Positions 18,237 to 26,364 of a stretch of 64,000 bases of DNA are shown here, in pieces. Made by a program: the position numbers and the translations under genes. A model generated the notes under the pieces. It did no database searches and was not told the DNA's origin. It saw nothing but the letters and a program-made list of their open reading frames with translations. Every line of letters starts with the position of its first letter. Within the stretch, counting starts at the first letter, position 1. This stretch comes from an uncultured Oscillospiraceae bacterium (GTDB lineage Bacteria > Bacillota > Clostridia > Oscillospirales > Ruminococcaceae): positions 1 through 64,000 of the forward strand of contig CAKSKU010000009.1 in the NCBI GenBank assembly GCA_934465295.1, written 5' to 3'.

Positions 18237-18821
18237 CTAAACCATTACTGCGGTAAAAAGCAAAAACAGCAGAGTCAGGTATATTGTAAAATTCCTTGTT
18301 CCAGTCATAAAAAGTACCGCTGCAGCGGCAGGAACGGTTATAATGCTTGCATAATTGAGCGCAGATTCAGCCTTTAGCGCATATCTGTACGGCAAAAAAC
18401 GGTAAAATGCCGCTGTTATTATTTTTCCGCCGTCAAGAAAGCTTATCGGCAGTGCATTGAACAGACCTATCGCAAGATTTACAGCACCGAAATCATCGCC
18501 GAAACCAAACAGCTTCGTCACAGCATACAAAATAAAATTCACTGCACAACCCGAGGCCAGCGTTATTGTTTCCTGCCGAAATTTGCAGAGCATATCATTC
18601 ATCGGACGGATAATTTTTATGCCTGCACCGTAAAAAACAAGCTTTTTCACGGTTTGTCCCGTTAAAAGCATTGCCAGAAGATGCCCCGATTCGTGAAGCA
18701 GGCAGGCGTAAAGGCTGTAAGCTGTACAGTTGTTTCCGCTGCAAAGCATAAGCAATGAAACCGCCGCAAAGAAGCTGAAATCGAAGCAGACCTTTACCCC
18801 TCTGAAAGAAAACTCAATCAT
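18237..18821 (-). CDS. spoIVFB: M50 intramembrane metalloprotease, SpoIVFB-like
   Basis: A 194-residue polytopic membrane protein. The zinc motif HESGH gives H43, E44 and H47, the same residue numbers as in B. subtilis SpoIVFB, and the third ligand is D130 in NALPISFLDGG. SpoIVFB cleaves pro-sigma-K in the mother cell; sigK with its pro-sequence is present 41 kb away. Unlike the Bacillus protein it has no C-terminal CBS domain. I chose the ATG at 18821, which overlaps the upstream small gene by 8 bp. Position just before the TIGR03960/TIGR03936 pair is the usual clostridial spoIVFB locus. An M50 protease of other function is the alternative. Confidence 0.75.
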   Translation of the reverse strand: MIEFSFRGVKVCFDFSFFAAVSLLMLCSGNNCTAYSLYACLLHESGHLLAMLLTGQTVKKLVFYGAGIKIIRPMNDMLCKFRQETITLASGCAVNFILYAVTKLFGFGDDFGAVNLAIGLFNALPISFLDGGKIITAAFYRFLPYRYALKAESALNYASIITVPAAAAVLFMTGTRNFTIYLTLLFLLFTAVMV

Positions 18822-19128
18822 AGGACACGGGTTTTGAATTAACAAATTCAAGAAACGCTTCAAGAACGTTGTCCGTTTTTTCTGCGGAAGAACAGTAATT
18901 CTCCTTGAATTCGTCGGATAGCTGTTCTGCAATATCAGGCACAAACATATTCGCCGCAATGAAAAGAATTGAAATAACAACACAGATGATAGCTTGGAGC
19001 GTTATCGTTTCGTCAAGGGTGATGTACTTTTTTTCATTCGGGTTTGTAAGGCTTGGAATTTCGGTCTGAGATTCTTCCGCAATTTCACCGATATTCTCTG
19101 TTTTTTCGTAGAGCTGTTCATTATCCAT
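18814..19128 (-). CDS. Small single-pass membrane protein in the SpoIVFA position
   Basis: A 104-residue protein of no family I recognise. It has an acidic N-terminal part of about 38 residues, one membrane helix at about residues 44-64 (LQAIICVVISILFIAANMFV) and an acidic extracytoplasmic tail of about 40 residues. It overlaps the SpoIVFB-like gene by 8 bp and is surely co-translated with it. In related genomes this position holds SpoIVFA, an inhibitor and scaffold with a LytM domain; that domain is absent. The AGGGG ribosome binding site lies in a hairpin. Confidence 0.75.
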   Translation of the reverse strand: MDNEQLYEKTENIGEIAEESQTEIPSLTNPNEKKYITLDETITLQAIICVVISILFIAANMFVPDIAEQLSDEFKENYCSSAEKTDNVLEAFLEFVNSKPVSYD

Positions 19129-19136
19129 AAAAATCC

Positions 19137-19164
19137 CCTCCCGAAATAAATCTATTACGGGAGG
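19137..19164 (-). promoter_or_regulatory. Hairpin covering the RBS of the small membrane protein gene
   Basis: Seven-base arms CCTCCCG/CGGGAGG with a 14-base loop. The 3' arm on the mRNA is part of the GGGAGGGG ribosome binding site of the gene starting at 19128. It may act as a weak terminator of the U32 transcript, a translation block, or both; there is a TTTTT run after it. Confidence 0.45.
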
Positions 19165-19184
19165 ACGGATTTTATACTATTATA

Positions 19185-20411
19185 TTAGTCATCTTTTTTC
19201 ATTCTGATGATAGAACCTGCCGGATATGACTTTTCGCACGGGATAACGAGCTTCATCATTGCGTGGTTTGCATTTTCGACAAGCTCGCCGTTTTCGTCAT
19301 ACATTTCGTTTATGGTCATATCGTCATAGTGGCAATTCGGGGCGAGAATTTCGACCTGTGCGCCCTTTTCAAAGCGGTTGCGCTGAGTTGCGTAGATTTT
19401 TCCGTCCCTGCACTCGTCAACAATTGCAACAACATCATATTCACGGATATATCCGCTGTTTTCATAATACTGGCTGTCCTTTGGATGACCGTAGAAAAAG
19501 CCTGTGCAGTATTTTCTGTGGCTGACCTTGAAAACCTCGTCACGCACCCAATCGGGAAGCTTGAAGTTATCCGGGTCTTTTTTGAAAATATCCATTGCCA
19601 TACGGTAGGCGTTCGTGACAACGGATACATAGTATGAGGACTTCGCCCTGCCCTCGATCTTGAAGCTCATAACCCCTGCTTTTGCGAGGTCGTCGATATG
19701 GTCGATCATACACATATCCTTTGCATTGAGGATATACGAACCGTTTTCGTCCTCATAAACCGGATAAAACTCGTTCGGACGCTTTTCTTCCATAAGGTGA
19801 TACCCCCAGCGGCACGGCTGAGAACACTCTCCCCTGTTTGCGTCACGATTGGTAAGATACGCCGAAAGCAGGCATCTTCCCGAAAATGACATACACATTG
19901 CGCCGTGGACGAAAACCTCGATATCAAGGTCTTTCGGCGTATTTGCACGGATTTCCGCAATTTCTTCAAGCGAAAGTTCACGGGCAAGAACTACACGCTT
20001 TGCGCCCATATTGTAAAGCTCGTTTGCCGAAGCATAGTTGACAATACCCGTCTGGGTGGACATGTGTATCTCCATATCGGGAGCGAACTTTTTCACAAGA
20101 GACATAAGTCCGAGATCGGCGACGATAACAGCATCAACGCCGCTTGCAACAGCCTCCTGCATAAAGCCTTCAAACTGCGGTATCTCATCATTTCTCGGCA
20201 AAGTATTGCAGGTGAGATATACCTTTACATCCTTTGCGTGTGCTTCATCAACGGCAGCTTTCATTCCCTCGCCCTCGAAATTTTTCGGAGCGGCTCTCAT
20301 ACTGAACGCCTTTCCGCCGATGTAGATCGCATCTGCGCCATAGTCGAGCGCAGCCTTAAAGCGTTCATAATCGCCTGCAGGCGCAAGAACCTCAAGATCA
20401 TTTATATCCAT
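19185..20411 (-). CDS. U32 family protein, TrhP/YrrO-like
   Basis: A 408-residue U32 family protein. The cysteine signature is present: FSGRCLLSAYLTNRDANRG followed by CSQPCR. Characterised members (TrhP, RlhA) make hydroxylated uridine or cytidine in tRNA or rRNA using prephenate-derived chemistry; the label peptidase is historical. In B. subtilis mltG is followed by yrrM-yrrN-yrrO, so its place 11 bp after mltG supports a YrrO-like role. The ATG at 20411 has GAGG ahead; a GTG five codons upstream overlaps the mltG stop. Confidence 0.88.
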   Translation of the reverse strand: MDINDLEVLAPAGDYERFKAALDYGADAIYIGGKAFSMRAAPKNFEGEGMKAAVDEAHAKDVKVYLTCNTLPRNDEIPQFEGFMQEAVASGVDAVIVADLGLMSLVKKFAPDMEIHMSTQTGIVNYASANELYNMGAKRVVLARELSLEEIAEIRANTPKDLDIEVFVHGAMCMSFSGRCLLSAYLTNRDANRGECSQPCRWGYHLMEEKRPNEFYPVYEDENGSYILNAKDMCMIDHIDDLAKAGVMSFKIEGRAKSSYYVSVVTNAYRMAMDIFKKDPDNFKLPDWVRDEVFKVSHRKYCTGFFYGHPKDSQYYENSGYIREYDVVAIVDECRDGKIYATQRNRFEKGAQVEILAPNCHYDDMTINEMYDENGELVENANHAMMKLVIPCEKSYPAGSIIRMKKDD

Positions 20412-20422
20412 TAAAATTTTCC

Positions 20423-21781
20423 TCACTTAATTCCTGCAAGAACGAGATTTGCTTCGTGTTCCTCGTTAGTTCTTGCGTAATAAACCTCACCTGTATCGAC
20501 ATTTGCACAGAAGTAATAATAGTCGGTATCGGCAGGATAAAGAACTGCATTTATAGCGTCAAGTCCGGGGTTGCAGATAGGTCCGGGAGGAAGTCCTGCA
20601 CCCTCGTATGTATTATAAGCTTTGAACATTTCCTTTGATGGGAACTCGATATTCGGCTTGATGACCTCTTCGACGTACTTTCTTGTCGGGTCGGACTGGA
20701 GAAGCGGATAATTATCGGGGTCTGCAAGTCTGTTTCGGAAAACAGACGCAACACGCTTCATATCATAAACCGAGCTTGCTTCCGCCTGAACCATCGAAGC
20801 CGTTGTGAGCAGCTCCTCAAACTCCATTCCGAGGTCATTCATTCTTGCATAGATATCGGCGGTTATTTTTGTTTCAAAGTTCCTGTAAATTTTCTTGCAG
20901 ACGATCTTCGGATCTTCTTCCACATAAAATGTATAGGTATCGGGGAAAAGATAGCCCTCCATTTTGTAGAATTTCAATGCGCTGACCTTTACAAGCTTTT
21001 CAAAATCGAAGCCGAAGCTTGAATTGTTGAACTCACGGATAAAATCAGCCGCACTGCAAACATTGTTTTCTTCAAGCTTCTGCGCAGCATCAAAAAGATC
21101 GATACCCTCGGGGAAGGTTATATCGACTGATTCACGGGTATCTACTGCACCCTGTTGGAGTTCATGCACGATGTTTTCATACGACATATCGGGCGAAAGA
21201 ACGTGCGAGCCTGCAACGAAAGTACCGTCCGAACCCTTTACACGGGAGTAGAAACGGAAGAAATAGGTACTGTCGATTATTCCCTCGTTTGCAAGGATAT
21301 CCGCAATATCAGCCGTACCCGAATTCATCGGTATTTCAACAACTACCTCAACGCTCGACTTTCCTACTCCGACAAAATCCCTTGCGAACTTGAGAACAAA
21401 TGCCGCACAGAACACCGCAACGGCAACGATCATCGCCGTCATAACAAGTCCGAAGATAAGTCTGCCGTTGCCTCTTTTTCTGCGTTTTTTCTTCTTAGGT
21501 CTCGGAGGAAGCTCTTCCTCCGGCTCTTCATCAAAGTCATCGTCCGTAATATCGTGTTCGTCTGTCTCAGCCTTATCGGAAGCTTCAGTATTTTTCTCAG
21601 CCGCTTTATCCTCATATTCGGAATATTCCTCTATTATGCTGTTGATATCGGACTGCGATCCCGAAACCGTCTGTTCAGTGTTATGTAAAGCTTCTTCACT
21701 TTCCGCATTGGTTATTTCCTCGGAAATATTTTCAGCGGATGCTTCCTCCACTTTAGCTTCTTTTTCTTTATTATCGTCCAT
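20423..21781 (-). CDS. mltG: Endolytic murein transglycosylase MltG
   Basis: A 452-residue YceG-family enzyme that cuts nascent glycan strands at the membrane. It has an unusually long acidic cytoplasmic region (about residues 1-95, rich in E, D and S), a basic patch RPKKKKRRKRGN, one membrane helix at about 108-132, and an extracellular LysM-like plus catalytic domain with the conserved ASMVQAEA segment carrying the catalytic glutamate. The C-terminal PTRKY, PPGPICNPG and FCANVDTGE are family hallmarks. It starts behind AAAGGAGG and follows the folate gene by 12 bp. Confidence 0.93.
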   Translation of the reverse strand: MDDNKEKEAKVEEASAENISEEITNAESEEALHNTEQTVSGSQSDINSIIEEYSEYEDKAAEKNTEASDKAETDEHDITDDDFDEEPEEELPPRPKKKKRRKRGNGRLIFGLVMTAMIVAVAVFCAAFVLKFARDFVGVGKSSVEVVVEIPMNSGTADIADILANEGIIDSTYFFRFYSRVKGSDGTFVAGSHVLSPDMSYENIVHELQQGAVDTRESVDITFPEGIDLFDAAQKLEENNVCSAADFIREFNNSSFGFDFEKLVKVSALKFYKMEGYLFPDTYTFYVEEDPKIVCKKIYRNFETKITADIYARMNDLGMEFEELLTTASMVQAEASSVYDMKRVASVFRNRLADPDNYPLLQSDPTRKYVEEVIKPNIEFPSKEMFKAYNTYEGAGLPPGPICNPGLDAINAVLYPADTDYYYFCANVDTGEVYYARTNEEHEANLVLAGIK

Positions 21782-21793
21782 ACCGCCCCTCCT

Positions 21794-22396
21794 TTAAGCC
21801 TTTATTTTCTTGATATATTTTTCCGTCACAATAAGATTTGCCGCAACATCGAATTTACCCCTGACAAGGTTTAAAACTGTACAGCAGCAATACTCTATGC
21901 CTATGTTATATAAGCCGCTGTGTGCAGACAAAAACCTGTCATAATAGCCGCCGCCGTAGCCGAGCCTGTAACCCTCCATATCATAAGCAAGGGCAGGAAC
22001 GATACACACCGCATCATCAAAGCAGGTCAGCATTTCGCATTTTTCTGGGTCGGGTTCAAGCACCCCGAACGTTCTTGCTTCCAGCTGCTCGTCCGAAGTT
22101 ATTATATAGAAATCCATATTCCGTGTTCCGTCAATGCATCGGGGAACAGCGACCGTCTTACCGTCAGCAAGAGCAGTATGTATAAGCTGCATCGTATCGA
22201 CTTCGATCTCTGTTGAAACGTAGGTCAGCAGACGTTTACAGCGTTTATACGCATCGGTAGAAACGAGTTTTTTGCAAATTTTATCGTCAAGCTCCGCTTT
22301 TGTCCGCTCGGGCATATCCCTGCGTATCTGTTTGAATTTTGCACGGAGTTCTTTTTTGTACTCTCTTATATCGAAATCAGCGGGCTTCACCTGCAT
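21794..22396 (-). CDS. 5-formyltetrahydrofolate cyclo-ligase
   Basis: A 200-residue enzyme converting 5-formyl-THF to 5,10-methenyl-THF with ATP. The family signature GYGGGYYDRFL is at about residues 147-157 and the N-terminal basic helix KKELRAKFKQIRRDM is typical. It overlaps the DJ-1 gene by 10 bp and is 12 bp before mltG. Folate salvage has no obvious link with cell-wall cutting, so the operon is probably mixed housekeeping. Confidence 0.93.
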   Translation of the reverse strand: MQVKPADFDIREYKKELRAKFKQIRRDMPERTKAELDDKICKKLVSTDAYKRCKRLLTYVSTEIEVDTMQLIHTALADGKTVAVPRCIDGTRNMDFYIITSDEQLEARTFGVLEPDPEKCEMLTCFDDAVCIVPALAYDMEGYRLGYGGGYYDRFLSAHSGLYNIGIEYCCCTVLNLVRGKFDVAANLIVTEKYIKKIKA

Positions 22397-22929
22397 AAAA
22401 GACCCTCGCTGACCTTTTCGGCAGTAGTCTTATCTGTCATTATCTCTGCAAGCTTTACAGCAAGAGCCATTGCAGTCGCAGGTCCTCTTGAAGTAACGAC
22501 CTTGCCGTCAACGGTAACATCATCAGTCGATATCTCTGCGCCGATAAGCTCCTTTTCAAATCCGGGATAACAGCAAGCCCTTTTGCCCTTCAGAACGCCC
22601 TTGTGACCGAGAACTGTCGGTGATGCGCACATTGCGCTGATGTAAAGGTCATTATCCTGACAGTATCTTATCGCCTTTTCCACAAAAGCGGATGCATCAA
22701 GATTCTGCATACCCTTTAAGCCGCCCGGGAGATAGATCATTTCAAGCTTTCCATCAAGTGCTGCGGAGCTGTCGTCCGTATCTGCGCAGACCGTTATCCC
22801 ACGAGCACCCTTGACATTCTTTCCGCCAATTCCGACAGACACTACCTCTGTTCCGCTTCTTCTCAAAACATCGATCACCGTTACAGCTTCGATCTCCTCA
22901 AAGCCTTCAGCAAGTAATACATATACCAT
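22387..22929 (-). CDS. DJ-1/PfpI family protein
   Basis: A 180-residue class I glutamine amidotransferase-like protein of the DJ-1 subgroup. The nucleophile cysteine is in ISAMCASPTVLG, and the conserved glutamate is in AEGFEEIEAV at the N-terminus. Relatives act in stress protection, glyoxal repair or thiazole-related folding; the exact role cannot be told. The ATG at 22929 has AGGAGG at ideal spacing; five upstream codons are rejected. Confidence 0.9.
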   Translation of the reverse strand: MVYVLLAEGFEEIEAVTVIDVLRRSGTEVVSVGIGGKNVKGARGITVCADTDDSSAALDGKLEMIYLPGGLKGMQNLDASAFVEKAIRYCQDNDLYISAMCASPTVLGHKGVLKGKRACCYPGFEKELIGAEISTDDVTVDGKVVTSRGPATAMALAVKLAEIMTDKTTAEKVSEGLLCR

Positions 22930-22940
22930 AATTATCCTCC

Positions 22941-23822
22941 TCATTTAAATGTTACAACATTTTTTACTAAACGAAATTCGGGATTATATGAAAGCTTAGA
23001 CTTGCGCAATCCCTCAATTCCAAGATCTTCTTCACGGTTAATATAAGTGAAATCGTTAGACTCGGCTTTCGCAAACTCATTCATCACCGCAGTATAAGCT
23101 CCGTTTACGTTTGGCAGAGCTTTTTCAATATGAATATCAAGGGTGTCGGAATTTATTCTGCTGCCAATTGTAAAGCCTGCGACCTTTCCGTCAATGCGGA
23201 TAACTCCGCCTTTCAGTCCGAGCGTTTCAAAATTGTTGAAAAAGGTATTTATCGCATACTGTTCACCGACTGCGGATTCGTCGTCGTACATATCGTTGTC
23301 GTTATAGCTTTCCGCAGCAAAAAGAATACAGTCATCGAAGTCCTTTTCCGTGAGCCTTGAATAGCTCCAGTTGTTTTCATAGAAGCGGTTGAGATGGTTT
23401 CGCTTTCCGTGATACTTTTTGCCTGTCAAGGTTCTCAGCTTTTCAGCCAGATATATATAGTCATAGTCAGCTTCATCGGTCGTGATCGTGTATTCATTCG
23501 GAAAAAGCTCCTCAAAAAGTGCAAGATCATCATTCGTTACCGATGTCACGCAGAGAGGACTTCCCTTTTCTTCCGAATATTTGCGCAGTTCACGGAAAAG
23601 CTCCGCTCTGTCGCCCTGACCTGCAGGGTATGTGAAGTGCAGACCGTATTTTTCCGATTTTGAGATATAAAAGTCCTTGTATCGGCAAATTTCGGTCTCA
23701 TACAGACGATGCCACGCAAAATTGTTGGCGAACGAGTATTCACAGCCACGAAAATCGGACATTTTAAGAATACTGTCTATCCAAGGCTTATCGCTAAGCT
23801 CAATTTTTCTGAAATCAAACAT
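22941..23822 (-). CDS. DUF2156 acyltransferase-fold protein
   Basis: A 293-residue protein matching DUF2156 along its whole length, the GNAT-like fold shared with the lysyl transfer domain of MprF. The basic segment KKYHGKRNHLNRFYEN and C-terminal INREEDLGIEGLRKSK are typical. It has no membrane helices, so a cytosolic aminoacyl or acyl transfer reaction is likely but unproven. The gene stands between tmk and the DJ-1 gene with small gaps. Confidence 0.85.
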   Translation of the reverse strand: MFDFRKIELSDKPWIDSILKMSDFRGCEYSFANNFAWHRLYETEICRYKDFYISKSEKYGLHFTYPAGQGDRAELFRELRKYSEEKGSPLCVTSVTNDDLALFEELFPNEYTITTDEADYDYIYLAEKLRTLTGKKYHGKRNHLNRFYENNWSYSRLTEKDFDDCILFAAESYNDNDMYDDESAVGEQYAINTFFNNFETLGLKGGVIRIDGKVAGFTIGSRINSDTLDIHIEKALPNVNGAYTAVMNEFAKAESNDFTYINREEDLGIEGLRKSKLSYNPEFRLVKNVVTFK

Positions 23823-23878
23823 TTAACAAATGCTCCATGTTAGTTTTGCTGTACAGGTCACTGCAAAGCTATTTCACT

Positions 23879-24541
23879 TTACAGCACATTGGTTATAATT
23901 TTCATAATTTTATCGTTGATAGCCTCGATCGACAGCGGTTTATCACCGTCATTGCAGCAAACAACGTGCCAGCCAAGCTTTTCTGCGGCATAGAGCGCAG
24001 TCTTTCGGCAGGTCTTAAGGTAAGCTATATTGGATTCGTGGATATCCTTTTTGCTTTCGTCGCCGTTATAGCGTTCGCTCATAAGCTTCTGCGAAATTTC
24101 GATAGGCATATCGAGGAAAATAACGCAGTTCGGGCGAGGAAGCTCAAACTTTGAATATTCGTAGTCCTGAAGCCATTCGAGATAGCTGTCCCACTCGCTT
24201 TCGGGAAGCTTTGACATCTGATGGATAGCGTTTGAGGAAACATATCTGCTTGCTAAGATCAGCTCGCCGTTTTTATAGTTCTGCTCCCAATATTTTTTAT
24301 AGCTGACATATCGGTCAACGGCATAGAAGCTTGAAGCGGCGTAGGCATTTATATCAGCGGCATTTTCCGATATCTCGCCCGAAAGATACATCTTTACAAG
24401 CGTTGAGGACGGTTTATCGTATTCCGGAAAGCTTATAGCCTTTACAGTATGCTCCTGCGATAATTTTTCCTTTACGATATCAAATTGCGTGGATTTTCCG
24501 CTTCCGTCCAATCCGTCTATTACAATAAGCTTATTACTCAT
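23879..24541 (-). CDS. tmk: Thymidylate kinase family protein
   Basis: A 220-residue P-loop kinase. The P-loop is IDGLDGSGKST, the DR motif region is SSFYAVDRYVS, and ASRYVSSNAIHQM with the lid SERYNGDESKKDIHE follow. It makes dTDP from dTMP for DNA synthesis. It is somewhat divergent from the usual Tmk at the DRY box, so a related deoxynucleoside kinase cannot be ruled out. It lies 81 bp after the small membrane protein gene, with a weak GGTGA ribosome binding site. Confidence 0.82.
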   Translation of the reverse strand: MSNKLIVIDGLDGSGKSTQFDIVKEKLSQEHTVKAISFPEYDKPSSTLVKMYLSGEISENAADINAYAASSFYAVDRYVSYKKYWEQNYKNGELILASRYVSSNAIHQMSKLPESEWDSYLEWLQDYEYSKFELPRPNCVIFLDMPIEISQKLMSERYNGDESKKDIHESNIAYLKTCRKTALYAAEKLGWHVVCCNDGDKPLSIEAINDKIMKIITNVL

Positions 24542-24622
24542 TCTATCACCCGAATAAAATTAATACACAAGTAATTATACCATTTTTCTGTCTTATCGTC
24601 AAGGAAAAACAGTTTTTTTACA

Positions 24623-25201
24623 TTATTTGCGATAATTTTTTTCATGCCCTGAAAAAATCTGTTTTATGCTGTCGGGAATATCCCCAAAAGTCAGTTTTAG
24701 GTAGTTTTCTCCGTCGTATTCATAGACATAACAGCGCATATCGGGCGCATCGGCGTTGACAAAATAGCGTGAATAAACATACTCGGGAACGGAGTTTCCA
24801 TAAGGATAGACAGCAAGTCTGTTTTCGCCGTCCGAATCGTCCTCGGCATAGTTTTCGTGATCCTCGGCGAAGCTCGTATAATCGCCCGTATTGTAAAGAA
24901 TTTCGGCAGAAAAAGCGTTGTTCTCCCTTGTAAGGATAAGCTGCTCGATATTTTCAAAATCAAAGCTCGTATAATTTTTTATCGATTCTGCCTGCTCCGA
25001 AGTTATACTGTTTCCGTCAACGGTTATCGTATAATCACGGAACAAGGCATGTTTCGCTATCTGTACTCCTGTATATAATACCGCAAAAAGCAGAATCGAA
25101 ATTATCGTATAGATAATATAGTTTATCTTCGGCTCTTTGTGATATTCTTCCTCCGAAACGGGAGATCCATTCATATTATCATTTTGTTTATTTTCGTCCA
25201 T
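24623..25201 (-). CDS. Unknown membrane-anchored protein
   Basis: A 192-residue protein that I do not recognise. It has an acidic-polar cytoplasmic stretch of about 25 residues, one membrane helix at about residues 28-48 (YIIYTIISILLFAVLYTGVQ) and an extracellular domain of about 140 residues rich in D, E, N and Y, with no cysteine cluster or enzyme motif. The ATG at 25201 sits behind AGGAG. It is first in the long minus-strand operon leading to tmk and beyond, under a good sigma-A promoter. Confidence 0.75.
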   Translation of the reverse strand: MDENKQNDNMNGSPVSEEEYHKEPKINYIIYTIISILLFAVLYTGVQIAKHALFRDYTITVDGNSITSEQAESIKNYTSFDFENIEQLILTRENNAFSAEILYNTGDYTSFAEDHENYAEDDSDGENRLAVYPYGNSVPEYVYSRYFVNADAPDMRCYVYEYDGENYLKLTFGDIPDSIKQIFSGHEKNYRK

Positions 25202-25233
25202 AAGAGGCACTCCTTTTTATGCAATATATTTAA

Positions 25234-25262
25234 AATATACCACTAAAAAGAAAATTGGTCAA
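25234..25262 (-). promoter_or_regulatory. Sigma-A promoter of the 24.6-kb membrane protein gene
   Basis: Minus strand: -35 TTGACC, 17-base spacer, -10 TATATT. Confidence 0.7.
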
Positions 25263-25268
25263 GTAGTA

Positions 25269-25297
25269 GTGCAATTTTTTTGAAAATGTGCTATAAT
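25269..25297 (+). promoter_or_regulatory. Promoter of dnaD-dnaI
   Basis: Extended -10 TGCTATAAT with a poor -35 (GTGCAA) at 17 bases. It is divergent from and partly adjoining the minus-strand promoter at 25234-25262. Confidence 0.5.
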
Positions 25298-25350
25298 AAT
25301 AGAAAAAGTTTTTTATGCAAAAAATTTGAAAGAGGACAAACACAGCTTTT

Positions 25351-26364
25351 ATGAATTACAAAGTAAACTGGAGTTGTTCGGACGGTGCATTCGCCGTTCC
25401 CGACAGCGCTGTTGACAATATAAAGCTTGCAAGCGGCAAGGCGGCAAAGGTGCTTTTCTACATAATGCGGTACAAGACTGCCGCCACCGAAAATGCCGCC
25501 GACATTGCGGCTCAGCTCGATAAAAATATGACTGCGGAGGACGTTGAGGATTCGCTTTCCTTCTGGGAACAGGTCGGCGTAATCTGCCCGTCGGGAACGG
25601 AAGCTTCACCTATTGCAAAGACTTCCGCTGCGACTGCCGCACCACAGTCTGCACCTGCGGTCAAGCCTGCAATTTCTTCCGATAAAGCCGTTGAAAGAGC
25701 GGTGAAGATGCTTTCCCCTGCCGAAATTGCGGAAAAGGCAAAAAGCTCACAGGACATTGCATTCCTGCTATCGGGTGCGGAGACGATACTCGGCAAGCCG
25801 CTCAACAACACTGAACAGCGGACGCTTATCTGGCTGAGTGATTACTACTCGCTCGGCACGGATATTCTTCTTATGCTGATAGAATTCTGCAAATCCATAA
25901 ACAAGACAAACATAGGTTATGTTGAACGCATTGCTGTATCATGGTACGAAAATGACATCACCACACACGAACGTGCAGATGCGGAAATAAAGCGTTTGCA
26001 GATATATTCTTCACTCGAGGGCAGGATAAAAACACGGCTGGAGCTCAACCGTGCGCTCACTCCTAAGGAAAAGGAGATCGTCGGTGAATGGGCGGCTTCG
26101 GACGTTACAATTGAGCTTATCGAGCTTGCTTATGAGAGGACAGTACAGGCAACAGGAAAAGCCGCTTTTCCGTATATGAAAAAGATCATCGAAAACTGGC
26201 TTGCCAACAATATCCGCACTCCTGCCGATGCTGAAAAGTATGAGCAGAACCGCAATGTTACCCAACAGGCAGTCAGCACAGACGACACACATTCATACGA
26301 TCTTAACAAGCTTCTTCAGCACGCAAAGAACAACATTCCAAATCTGAACGGAGGGTCAAGATGA
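25351..26364 (+). CDS. DnaD-like primosomal protein
   Basis: A 337-residue protein with a winged-helix-like N-terminal domain (about residues 20-80), an Ala/Pro-rich linker (about 84-115) and two consecutive DnaD/DnaB C-terminal domains (about 135-210 and 225-300; WLSDYYSLG and YMKKIIENWL are typical). It probably remodels DNA and helps load the replicative helicase. It overlaps dnaI by 4 bp (ATGA), so the two act together. It is longer than B. subtilis DnaD because of the doubled domain. Confidence 0.88.
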   Translation: MNYKVNWSCSDGAFAVPDSAVDNIKLASGKAAKVLFYIMRYKTAATENAADIAAQLDKNMTAEDVEDSLSFWEQVGVICPSGTEASPIAKTSAATAAPQSAPAVKPAISSDKAVERAVKMLSPAEIAEKAKSSQDIAFLLSGAETILGKPLNNTEQRTLIWLSDYYSLGTDILLMLIEFCKSINKTNIGYVERIAVSWYENDITTHERADAEIKRLQIYSSLEGRIKTRLELNRALTPKEKEIVGEWAASDVTIELIELAYERTVQATGKAAFPYMKKIIENWLANNIRTPADAEKYEQNRNVTQQAVSTDDTHSYDLNKLLQHAKNNIPNLNGGSR

